NCBI RefSeq assembly: GCF_000350225.1
Contig: NW_005179297.1
Coordinates: forward strand, 1-64,000
Reading direction: 5' to 3'
DNA: 64,000 nt
From: Chondrus crispus
Lineage: Eukaryota > Rhodophyta > Florideophyceae > Gigartinales > Gigartinaceae
Of the stretch, positions 32,605-43,867 are shown one piece after another. Made by a program: the position numbers and the translations under genes. How positions within the stretch are numbered: position 1 is the stretch's first letter; the number at the start of each line of letters is the position of its first letter. The notes beneath the pieces are model-generated. The model was given only the letters and a program-made list of their open reading frames with translations. It was not told the origin of the DNA and ran no database searches.

Positions 32605-35600
32605 AACGTTATTACCAGACGAATAGAACACATGCATTTGTTAAGACCGAGATTCGAACTTTTCCAGTAGACTTCCGCAAGAGTGGTGCTAAGTCGGGCA
32701 TTGGAACATTCCAGTCAGACGAGAGAGCTCCTGTGATGATAGTGAAACCAAGCGACTGGACCAAGATGGATCTGGCTACTCATTCTGTGCAGAAGCTTCT
32801 CGGAATTCGAAGAGAGAACCAAGAAGATGCAATTGTCCAATCGGATGGCCGCCCCTTCCCATGTTTCCGAACTATACAAGATGCACTGAATGTGAAGTGT
32901 AGGAGCGATATTATCGGACGTTTTAGAATCCGCAACACATCGGGAGGTTCATCGGCGATCGCGGAAGGACTTTTGCTTGAATTAAAAGCAAAGGATTCCC
33001 CATCGATACGTAGAAGTGTTCGCCAAAGTGGCCTTGAGGGTGAAACAGATGAAGATAAAGGCGTCATTTTGTTTTGTGGAAGAGTCCATTCTATGTTTGT
33101 TGCAACATTACTAGACAAAGACTTGGACTCTGAAGCAGACAGCGCTGAAGATGGGCCTGAAGATATCTCAAGAGGTTTGAAGATGAAGAAGAAAAAACGA
33201 AGTAAGAAGATGCTTCGTAATGTGGAGAGCGTCCCTTTTTGGGTGGGAGACCTCGTAGTTCGGGTTTAACCCGTTCCGTGCTTACAAGAGATAATGATTC
33301 ATCGCAGATTGCATACGTGGTGTTCAGAGCATGGAACAGAACAAGCTTAGGAATGAACTGTGATTTCCGTATTAGTATAGTCTTCCTCCGTTCTGGGGAA
33401 ACAGCTGATAACTGGTCGCACGGAAAAGAATTCATTCGTGGGCTAGTACATGAAGTGGTTGCAGAAGCCAATCACTTGTTTGTGGGGATCGAGGAAGAAC
33501 GGAATGGGAATCGAGCACCTCCGGAAGGTCGTCTGTCAGATGGCCGGAAGTACTTTGTTTACAGGTTCTTCCTGTACTCAGACGGCTTCACTTCCCATGT
33601 TGGGAAGAATGGAAGTAGGGGGGTTGCTATGTGATGCCTCTGGGTATATTCCCAGATGAACGAACATCGATTGGGGCTATAAGAAGGCTAGGTTTGACTC
33701 CGCCTGGTGTACCTACGAATGAAGTGCTGTCTTCATTTATTGGAGACATGGTGAAAGGCAGTGTGGAAGGTTTTGTAACTAAGGATTTAGATGGGAAAGA
33801 AATCGTTGTGTTCCTGGATTGTGTGGGGTTCTTTGCAGACTATCCTGCGATATTGGAGACAATTGAAGTTCTCGGCCACACGTCGAATGTACCATGTCAC
33901 TTATGCTACTTTGCAAGATACGACAAGTCGGGCAGAGGCGGTTCTGCCTACGGGTACACGACAGATGTTCTTAGTGATCAACCAGCTTTCTTTCGCAATG
34001 AAGAGAGACTTCAAGTTCTCCGTAACACGAGAATGTCCAAGGAGGAACTAGAAGTTTAGGTATGGAAAGTTCGGAAGATTTTGAAGCTAGCCTCAATGCA
34101 TTACATCAACTGAGCACATCTTTCAAAGAAGTACGTGTTCTAGTTCCTCGTTCATCGGAAGGCATACCTGTAGTTCCTGCCATATTTGATTCTTATCGGT
34201 CCTGCATCATTGCTCCGGATCATTTATTTCTTGGCTTGGCTCAGGATGTTATCAATTGTACATTGCGACACGTACCGGTACAAGTGAGAAAAGATGCGGA
34301 GGAGTTTGCGAACGAAAAACTGGCTTCAAGAGGCCTAGTTTACCAGAACCGTCTCATGAATATCGAGAGAATGGAAGTATACAGCATGAGCATCTCGGCG
34401 ATGTACTCTTTCCTCCTTATCGCACCTCAAGCATTCAAGAGTGCCTGGAAGTTGTACTGTACTACTAATAGAACAGGACAGTCTGAAGACGAACTTGTGA
34501 GTAAATGTCTGGATTTGTTACAGGACTTCCAGGAACTTGTCTCTTGAACTCAGTTTCATCCGGCTGCATGCATTGACGGACCGAATGCTGTGCATGAGTA
34601 CAATCGATCAGGCGGAATGCAACGCCTTCAATCGCTCAAGAAACGTTCAACTGGGTATGTTGAGAAACTAGCAGCCCTTTGTCAGAGCTCCCAGAAGGCG
34701 AAGCAAGCGTTGGACAAGCCTAATGTACATCGGCTATTGGAGTTCTACACATTCACCTTACCGGCGTTTGGAATTGCACAGTTTATACAAAAACTTTTGC
34801 TAGAAAAGGCTCATCAAGACATGAAGCGCGGAATAATGAAGTCCAACTACAAGAACTCACAGCTCCAAGCAATGAAGCATGCGATTGGAAACGATTGGGT
34901 TAATCGCTTGGGTATTGATTTGCAAGACGTCGACAAGAGTAGCTCCGACGGGACCGATGAAACTTGCAGATCAGTGCTCCGCCTACTTGGTCGTCCCGAA
35001 TGGTGCTCCCCAATACATGAAAGCCTGAGAAATCAGCTTCAAGCAGCATTCCCAGAACCCGTTTTACACGTTTTAAGGACTAGAAGGAAAGCGATGTCCT
35101 CTTTAATATCTTCAAGTAAGTCTTGGGAGCCGTCGAAGTGTATCGAGAAAGCCTTAAAAACGAACGAGTGTCACTAGGATGCTAGAGACTTTCTGCAAAC
35201 ATACGTAGATCTTGATACGAACATCACCTCGAATGTTGAAGGAAATGAGTGCCTGATTACGGAGTGCAGGGAGGCACGGTGGGTCGTAACATATGGAAAG
35301 ACTGACATACTCAAGAGAACTATCGTAAGAGTGGTTCCTGGTGATGTTATACAAAGCATTACCTGTAATTCCGAAGAAGAGCTATTGAGATTGGATGATT
35401 TCACTGTTTACACTGCCCCTGTAGTGGGATCAAGTGATGCACGTAGAGCATTCTCGATGATATCTGCAATCTTCGTGATTAAGACAAAAATACCATGAAC
35501 GGTTCCAGGTCGTCTCAGAAGCATCGTACGGGTTATATGCCCTGATTGTGCCTTGCAAGAGGATTTCACCTGGCTTGTTCATGGTTGAGACGGCAATCTC

Positions 35601-35814
35601 AGGGAGAATTCTGATTCCGCTCCACAATAATGTCCGGAGGGCCATGGCTCTGCATGATTGTGCCCGTGAGGCCGCAGATGTAAGTTCCTGCTCTGCGAGG
35701 GATGAAATTCGCCTTGTGACACAGACCGACCCTGCAGGAAGGTGGTTTTTATCAGATAAATGGCAGATACGAGGGATATCCTCCGCGAAGTGCGTAGAAA
35801 CTTGGTGTGTTTAA
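32605..35814 (+). pseudogene. Large DDE-like transposase of the 17-kb element
   Basis: Coding text is recognisable from about 32605 (before the first ATG at 32733) to 35814, about 1,000 codons. Shifts occur near 33260, 33618 (a six-G run), 34030 and 35497, and in-frame stops are TGA 34545 and TAG 35175. Candidate catalytic text includes FFLYSDGFTSHVGKNGS, then IVVFLDCVGFFADYPAIL, GHTSNVPCHLCYF and SCIIAPDHLFLGLAQDVI. This order (DGF, D-x-PA, a Cys pair, then DHL) recalls Tnp2/Plavaka-type fungal transposases, but assignment to a superfamily is inference. The C-terminal part ends in a region reading VVPGDVIQSI and VVGSSDARRAFSMI. It is the only mobility gene in the element. Confidence 0.7.
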
Positions 35815-35896
35815 AAGAAACCGATCGTAGGCACCTTTAAACATTCAGTTGTGTATTGTGTCTATGAGTAAAGGTTTATGCACAGCAACTCTGCTT

Positions 35897-38821
35897 CTAA
35901 CTATTGTTGTAAGAAACAAAAAACTCTTCTCCGGGAGCAATATCTCTAGTTGCCACCACCTCGATCACCATATGCGAGCTGAGGTCATTGACTGAAGTCA
36001 CCCGAGTTGTAGCAAAGGCTACATTCGGTTCCCCTGATGCGATTAATCCTGCTTCGGACATCTCCTTTTCCTTGTCTTCCAATTCATACTTCGGGTCGTT
36101 GATCTTTGAGCAAGCGCAAAACTCCTTGGCAACGACGTATACCTCCTGAACCGTTACGCGTTCCACGGTAAGACCACCATTATTTAACGGGATCTGCAAG
36201 CCGAATGTCGTGAAGTTCTTGACAGTTGCACCGAGGATACCATCTTCACCGTAAGTCTTAGTTCGCTGCGAGCGAGAGCTTATTTTGTCGTATACGAGAG
36301 TTCCGTAGTAGTATCCGACCATTTCATTCTTAACAAAATTTCTCGAGGCGAATAAGCCATTTCCTGCAGCATGGTGCTGGATCGTGGACTGCTGAACAAA
36401 CACACCCAAATGGGAGCAGTCTGGAGCCAGAAGAACATCGCTGGGAGTACTACAGAGCGATCCCTTCATAGATTTGGGCCAGGAAGAGACCGATACTTTC
36501 CCATATCTCAGCTCGAAGTTAGGGACGCCCCGAAGAGCAGATATGAATCGTGTAACGTAGACTGGCAACGTCTGAAAGCCTGGGAAACCAACTGGAGCCT
36601 CTCAACCAGGGTCCCTTTGTGTATAACGAGAATGGGAGACGACGAGTCTTGCATCGCTCAGAACTTGTTCTGATGTTGAAGTCACATCGCAGTCCTTGCC
36701 CAGTAGAGCAGCGGCAAATGATTCAACGAGAGCTTTCTTGGCCGTCCTGTGTACATCTCCCTTGAGTTCGCAACCCAAAAACTTCCGGTGCTCCGGTAGA
36801 GTGATACAGGCTGAACCACACGAGTAAGTCCTGCCGAACAGATCCAGTACTGGAGTTCCCGGAAGGGAGAACCTACAGATGATCTCCTTCAGCAATGAAC
36901 GCTTTTTCTGCTCGGGACGAACTACTCGTGATCGAGTAGGATCACTGGCAGATTTTGCACGAAGCTGCTCACCTGGGAGAAGCCTTGTAACACCATCAAT
37001 GACGTTGTCCAGCCTGGATACCGAGAAGTATTATGCCCATGACTTGAGTAGTCGACCAGTTCAAAAGATTCTGTATTGCTCAAGCCGCGCTTTGTAGCAT
37101 GAACAGCCCACATGGAGAGAGTGCAGGGCAGTAGTCTTCTTCCCAGCATTACCAAAGTAATGACCAGGCTCCTTAATCATGACCACAGGAGATGGATCAA
37201 CGTTGAAAACTACCTCATTCTCTTCTGTTACGCTCCAGAGCACTTTGAACCAGTCCTGAAACTGTACAGGAGAACAAAAAATGAAAGCGTGACCGTCATC
37301 ACGAAGCCGTGTGCTCGCGCACTGTGCAACTTGCTCCATCTGATTCTTGCTCAGGAATTCATGCTCTGAGTTCGGCTGTTCGTTCTCTCGACGGTGATTG
37401 AAGGGAGGATCGGTTAACAGCAGCTGCACTTCTCCCTCATACCCTCCATATGGTGACAGAGAATCGTCCATTTCTTGGAGATCCTCGAAGGAACATTCAT
37501 AGACTCGTGCATACTTCATCATTTCACTTTGAAGTCTTTCGCAAGCCAGGAAACATTCGCAGTTCTCCGCTCCATTGCATTCCTTCACATCCAGGAACAC
37601 TTCTACACGTTTAAAATGTGAAGTTCCTTGAGCAACGGGGTGAACTTCTGTGGGACCTCGACTTGAGTCATCGTTGGAGAGTAGTCCACGTCGCCCGGTC
37701 TTTATGATCCTTTGTTCAATTGTGGGTAGCGAAGGAGGAGCTGCAGCGCTGCCTGGAGAAGGCAGAGACCCCCTGATTGATGACCCGTAAGCTTCTTCGA
37801 CGTCTCTGAACCTCGGCGGAAGAGATTCGTTGACTGGATCGGACTGAAACTTGCGAAGCACATCCATCTGCTCACCCGCTTTCCCGCTGTACAGAGAATC
37901 AGAGAGCACCACTGATTTGACGTCTCCTAGAAACAGTTCAGCTATTTCGCGTAAGTTTGCGTCCAGACGTTCTTCCCTAGTGAAGGCTCCCGCGTCGACT
38001 TGATCAGAACTCAACGAAGCTAGCATTGAAAGCTTTAGACAACGACTCTGCACAGAGGGCGCAAAACCTTATGCCCTTCTCTTGATGACATGAAACGTAA
38101 ATGTTCGGCAGTTGAACAAGATATAGGGTGCCACCATAACCTCAGCTGATGGGAAGTGAACGGAATGCGCGAATACGTCCCAGGCTCGAATAACGCTTTG
38201 AATGGCGAACCCGATGCGCTGGCCTACTTCCCTTGTGAGAGTGAAAGAGGGCAAAACGGCTCTGCCTAAGCCTTCGACTGCTGCTTTCTTGTGCTTCCTC
38301 TTGGGTGGAGGTCTAGTACTGGCACTTCTTCCCCTTGCTGTCTTCTTAGGCTCATACCTTGCCTGAACTGCAAGCACTGTAGATATGAGAAAGAAGATTC
38401 TCTCAAACTGAGTAGCAATAGCTGAAAAAAACCCTTCCTTACCTGCTTTTGGCGCTCTCTTATGAGCAGTAAAGAAAGAGGAGACCAGCAACGAGTACTT
38501 GCGATACTGTTCAGGAACGAGCGTGTAGTAGTACCACGCACGACTATCAAAGGTGAACTCAAGTCTCAGCGAGCAGCATACGCCATAAGCCTGATCCATA
38601 TAGTTTGTTTTCAGCTTCTCGATACCGCTGGCATTACTTTCTTCAACTCCACATCCAACCAACAAATCCATTACGGCCTGCATTTGGAGTGCCTCCCTCG
38701 TCTTCATCCATTTCAAGACTTCCGAATAGGCCACGCTTCCTTCTTTTGGGACTCCCTTACTCCTAAAGTACGCGGAACGAATAGGAGGGAAGTACCTCAA
38801 GACGAGGTCTTCGGCCTTCAC
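35897..38821 (-). pseudogene. DNA adenine methyltransferase-like / SET domain fusion
   Basis: One frame covers the whole span on the minus strand. Codons 1-250 (from GTG 38821; the true start is unclear) match no known family. After a TAA at 38071-38069 comes a methyltransferase: the motif IV core TDPPF lies at 37414-37400, and the SAM motif I text VLDLFGRTYSCG lies near 36838, after motif IV, as in beta-class amino-methyltransferases. The usual second Gly of FGGT is Arg. Between them, frame -1 over about 37110-37012 gives better text (AVHATKRG ... SRYPGW), so two compensating indels are likely. After a TGA at 36604-36602 a SET domain follows, with AGNGLFASRNF, EPNVAFATT and TRDIAPGEEFFVSYN. 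The fusion would join DNA and histone methylation. Confidence 0.75.
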
Positions 38822-38883
38822 TATTTCTCAATGTCGATAGCGAGCTGACAATGTAGTGCGTCAGTAACTGTGACTTAAATCTG

Positions 38884-38943
38884 TTCGGGTATCCCCAACC
38901 AGCTCCCGATAGGAACTTCACTTCGGCGTTCTTCCCCTATTAG
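38884..38943 (-). promoter_or_regulatory. Inverted 60-bp module upstream of the methyltransferase-SET gene
   Basis: TTCGGGTATCCCCAACCAGC opens a block that recurs in opposite orientation at 39942-39883 with about six mismatches in 60 bases. This copy ends 63 bases from the first open codon of the minus-strand gene. A shared promoter or untranslated-leader element is the simplest reading. Confidence 0.7.
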
Positions 38944-39882
38944 AAATTCCACCAGTGCACCACGCTGAAGCCAAGACAACAAGTAATATACACTGAGTTT
39001 TGGTTGCCAGCGAGTGCAGACGACAAACCGCTGGTGCGACTCCCGATACAACAGCCTGAAGACCTCTCAAAGCAAGGAAATCAATCTGCGTGGTTGATAA
39101 AGGGGCGGTCCAGACGGACGTATATGCAACAGGCCCCTCCTGGACGGTATAGTGTGCACTAGTACGAAAGTGCTGTAACAGAAGAGAGTGGAGCGGTCGC
39201 AGTCATTGAGTTTAGTCCGCATTGGTGGCGCAGTCTCCACGGTTGTTGCAGGGGTCCTGGGGGTGCCTAGAGCATGATTCACATTTTCTACATGTAAAAA
39301 ATCAACCCTGATTCCAATGAAATTTCGCTGATTTTTTCCACATGTAACTTACATGCGCAGATCTGCACCTGGGCCCTAGGCCAGAAAAAGTAACGGGTGC
39401 TTGGAACCTCAGAAACTGTATGATTTTGAAATTATGGCAGGGTTCCACCAATGCTTGACCAGGGCGCAACCACTGACCAGTGTACAACCACTCGTGTAGC
39501 TTCAAATCCAACTCACAGTTGCGGCCCTTTACCGCACCATCCGTCCTTCCTCATCGGTCTTTTGCCCAAACTGACGCTTTCTCTGTCACAACTGGCGCAC
39601 TTCAAGTCTCTCTCCTCTTCACATACACCATCGCTGCATAGCACAGCAGCGCTTCTCCCCTCTCGTCATCGCCGTGGTAATCTCTGTTTCCTGGACGGCT
39701 TGTTCCGCCTTTCTGTTTCACGCGTCGCGTCTATCTCTATATCATCGTTCAGGTTGCTGGTTCTCTGGCTGCTAGTGACAGCGCTTTGCGTTAGGAAAGC
39801 AAAATCTGAGTGACCCCTTCTTGCAGGGCTCTCTCTTCTGAGAGTGGATTGTTGGTTTTTGGATTTTGGTCTGAGTCTAATT

Positions 39883-39942
39883 CTTATAGGGGAAGGACGC
39901 CGAAATAAGGTTCCTACCGGGAGCTGGTTGGGGATACCCGAA
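39883..39942 (+). promoter_or_regulatory. Inverted 60-bp module upstream of the dioxygenase fusion gene
   Basis: This is the inverted partner of 38884-38943. It lies 45 bases before ATG 39988. The roughly 940 bases between the two modules have no convincing gene and form the divergent intergenic region. Confidence 0.7.
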
Positions 39943-39987
39943 TAGAATTAGACAGGATTCAAGTTGGTCAAGTTTAGCGACTCAAGA

Positions 39988-42900
39988 ATGGCCCCGAAGA
40001 GTCGTAAATCTCCTCAGAGTCGTAAGACCCCTCAGGGGCGCAGGAGTGCCCGTGTTACGAGACAAAGAACTTCACCTTCGTCTCAAAGTACTGCTGCTGG
40101 CCGAGCATCTTCTGGTTCTGGTCTGCAGTCTGCAAAGAACCGTGGTTTTGTTGGGGGGCCAATGTGGTTCTGTTTGCTCGTGTTAGTGCTAACGATGCAC
40201 GCGTGGGGGTTGGAACTGCGAGCTTGTTCGGAAAAGAGGGTGGAAGACTACTTTATAAAATGCATGGCCACGACATGAGGGAACTTCTGAATTGGACCGA
40301 AATCGCGCCTATCTGGAAAACAAGTTGGGACACGGGTCGTGAGACAGTTACATATGCGTTTAAAATTCCCTCAAACGAGGAAATGCCGCATCCCAAGACA
40401 CTGGCTGACATTCAGGCCTCTCAACGCTATGCCTGGTCTCTGGATATGATGGACGTTGAGGGAGATGCCCAAGTGGACATAATGGATAACGATCTCCCTG
40501 ATGCACCCCGGCCTCCGCCTCAGCAGCGTCTTGAGCAGAGTGCCTCAGCTCCTCTTACCCCTGAGAACAACGGTACGCCTGTTCGTAAGAGGCTCCTGAG
40601 GTATGAGAATCAAGAAGAAGGCCCTTCAGTAAAGAGAATACTCCTGGATACCCCTGCACGAGGTGATGAGGGAAGGCCTGCTTCCCCAGCTATCGAGTTG
40701 GTTAAGACACCCGAAGAGGATAATGTGACCCCTCATCCACCAGCTGATGAGGGTGATAGCCCAGGAGATCCCGCAATCACCGCCCAGATTGGGGCTGGAG
40801 CTCTTCGAATGTCTGATTATATGCCCATAAATGTGATGGTGAACATCAACAGCGTTGATTTCCCCGACTATGGTCATGCGGCGAAAGAAACGAAAGTAGG
40901 ACGCGTCAGTGGTATGAGGGACAGCTTCTTGGGTAATGGTTATCTATCCAGCGCGGGAACCATTACAGTCACTGTAACAGACAAGAGGTTCCTGGAGAAT
41001 CTCGAAAGCTTCTTGGAAAGTGGTAGACGTCTCCATCTCCCATCGAAGGGAGTCGACGGTGGGCACAGAAAGGAAGGTCTCGTGCAGGCGCAAGCGTTAG
41101 CAAAGACACCGGAAGAGCGTGAAAAGCTAACGTGGGTACCGGCGCAGGTATATATACGTCCTGATGCGCTGCCTATGTCCGACTTTGAGATTATCGGCGT
41201 CGGTGCCAATCTCAACGTACTCAACAGCACCGTTCGCAAAACAGACTTTGTCGAATCCATAGCGCCATGTCATGCATTCGCCTTATGATGAAACAGACTG
41301 GTGTGCAGTTGTCCACTCTGACTCGACGGTCTGTTGTTATGGTTATGGACTCCATGCGGATTCTACCTACTATATCAGCACATCAGCGCGGACGATATGC
41401 AGCCATTGCTATGGGCCTTCTTCGAAACGGTATCCCCTCTAGTGCTCTCAAACAAGGCTCTGGGCAGATTGGATTGACCCCCGTGGACAACTCAACATTC
41501 CTTGGCTTCGACAGGCTTTGCATGTTGCTTGCTCTGCAGTGCTTGGATCTCTACCTAACCACTGCAGTACGGAGAGGTGCTTTTGAACAGTCAAGGGCAC
41601 TTTTCTTTCAGCACATACAGGTGTTTTACATGCACATACGCGTATTAGGTACTGCAAGGAAGCTTTCCGCTGAGCCCGATTTGGAGGTACAGATCACCAC
41701 ATCACGTGTCCAGGTACGCAAAATCATCTTTAACAACATGTCCAAGTTTGTTTTCAAGGCTAAGCAGACAATGAATAGGACTCTGAACACGAGGATTGCA
41801 AATCTCAGGCGCTACATACACAAGCATTTTGAAGGTGACCAGCCGAAGACATCGAAGCCCGCAGTCTCCGTCCCGTCACAGCCCCGCCGGACTGCGAGGG
41901 CGAATGCTGGTAAGCCGCCTGCAAAGGCGCCTGTGCCTGGTACTTTCCCATCGGTGGGTAAGAGGGCTCTTAAGGCGAAGGGGACCGGTAAGGTTTCTCG
42001 TTTGAAGAAGCAATCCAAAATTCGGGAACCGGTTCCGGAACCGGATGATTATCCGAAGGAACATGAAAAATTCGCTGATGACCTCCCTGGCCTTCTACCG
42101 CCCGGCGTTAATGACTACGAGCCTTGAAAGAGAGAGAATCAGCCAAGTTGGGCGCACTTTTCCGCACTTAGACCTCATCTATGGGGAGAATGGGGAGAGG
42201 CGCACCAGAAAATAGAGCACCAGTCTCTGTGGTTGCGTTCGCTGTTCGTTCCGGAGAACCATCGTGCGCATGCATTCGTCAACTGCAGGCAAATGATGGC
42301 AATCCATCATGCGGTGTACTTGCATGCCTCTCGTCTCCAACACAAGCACCTCGGGACAACTACGGCACCTATTTTAGGGAGCAATTTACCGGCTCGCAAG
42401 AAGAGTCCAAACACCGCGATACGTTGGTCCTCGGATGATGCTCTTTGGGTTGCTGCCACGGAGAGAGATGAGCTTGCGAATGAGTACTTCGCTTGGCAAG
42501 CAAATTCCCTCGAACAGCAAGGTTTCTGCATCATGGAGGGCTTCATGTCTGATAAAGACATCCCCAAGGAACTGACAGAGCTTCCTAGTTGTGGTGTGAA
42601 CGGTGATGTGCTCGAGGAGATTTCTAACATCCTATTAGAATCGTTCCCTGGAGAAGAGGCATTGAAGGATGAGGCGAACCGCTTGGTTTGGAATCCCATC
42701 GTTAATGCTGGCGAAAGGGATGAGGATGATCGTGAGAAGGGAATTGGACGCTTCATAACCACCCTGGAGGCTGTCACAACTAAGATGGAGACAGAAAGCA
42801 CCTGGGTAGCAGTCAGGCGGGCCCTGCTCGATGTCCGTCTAGGCCAGATGCTGGCGGCGATGAGGGTGGGCAATGGTAAGGATGGAAAGCCTGAAATGGC

Positions 42901-43537
42901 TATGCCGGTAACTGGGGGAAGGTTCTTATACACCGGTGAAGGCTGTCCGAGGCAGGCGCTCCACACTGACTTCGAAGTTAACAAGCGAAGAGACCCGCAT
43001 AAGGTACCTGAGTATTTTGCCGTCTGTACGGGGCAGTATGAAGCTCATCTATGGGTTGTTCCCTACTCCCACAGGTACCTCCGTTACTCTTCAGGTGCAA
43101 TCAGAGTGCTTTCCAATGCCGTTAGGGCAAAGAAGATATGGATTCCGCCGTACTCCGTCTTCTTCGGTCGAGGAGATCTCTGTCATGCTGGGGCGTCTCA
43201 TGATGATTCTGATGGCATGGGTAAGAATGGATGTATCCGTTATCACATCTACTTTGTCCCAAGTCATATTAAGCTGATCGACGGGGTTCATTTCATTAAC
43301 GACTTGACTCCCGACTTCGATACCAGTTCAGTCCCGTACGACAGCTCAGACGAGGAGGAAGATGAGGTCCCCCATGTGAAGAGCGCTGAGGAACAAAAAT
43401 CGGGACGTGACGCCGGGCCTTCGTCGGACATTCCCAGTGGAAAATCGGATGAAAACAGTTCCGATGAAGAAGACAGTTCCGATGAATGGGATGAAGAAGG
43501 TTCTCTTGATAACGGATCTCCTTCGAACACTCCATAG
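39988..43537 (+). pseudogene. 2OG-Fe(II) dioxygenase fused to basic chromatin-like protein
   Basis: The start ATG opens a Lys/Arg/Ser-rich tail like a histone tail. A six-G run near 40155 shifts the frame. A second shift lies near 41275, and a TGA at 42125-42127 separates the middle part from an in-phase C-terminal part. The last 430 residues hold a double-stranded beta-helix oxygenase signature: His at 42962 and Asp at 42968 (LHTDFE), distal His at 43184 (LCHAG) and the 2-oxoglutarate-binding Arg at 43238 (IRYHIYF). The order and spacing fit Fe(II)/2OG enzymes, which include TET/JBP and AlkB-type DNA or RNA demethylases and hydroxylases. The substrate is unknown. The end is a long Asp/Glu/Ser tail. 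The middle 450 residues match nothing recognised. Confidence 0.75.
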
Positions 43538-43867
43538 CTCAATGCGTAGATGTAATGTTTATGCATACCACGGCGCTAGACTGCAATATAATTAAACTGA
43601 CTTGCTCGTATTGCTTTGCATTCTTCAATCATGCATCCGTTCCTCTAACCTTGGGTGACTGCAGGTATAAGTGACCGTTACGAAAAGCTTCTTCCATATG
43701 AAACGTAAAACTGGTGAGACGAATGCGCTTCACAACTTGTCCTCCTACTCCATCGAGACATATTAATTCCGTCACGTGCCCTCACCCTCTTCCAGCTTCT
43801 TTCTTGCTTATGTACCCGAGACCACATCCTTTCTAGCAGCCGTACCCCCTACCTCATTTGATCAACC

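Noticed and set aside
39451-39813. Plus-strand open frame of 120 codons before the dioxygenase fusion
   Set aside because: It is Ser/Leu-rich with no domain and lies between the inverted modules, in what looks like the divergent promoter region.
38884-39942. A nested 1.06-kb TIR transposon between the divergent genes
   Set aside because: No flanking target duplication was found, and both modules lie close to gene starts. It is kept as an alternative in the finding but not annotated as an element.
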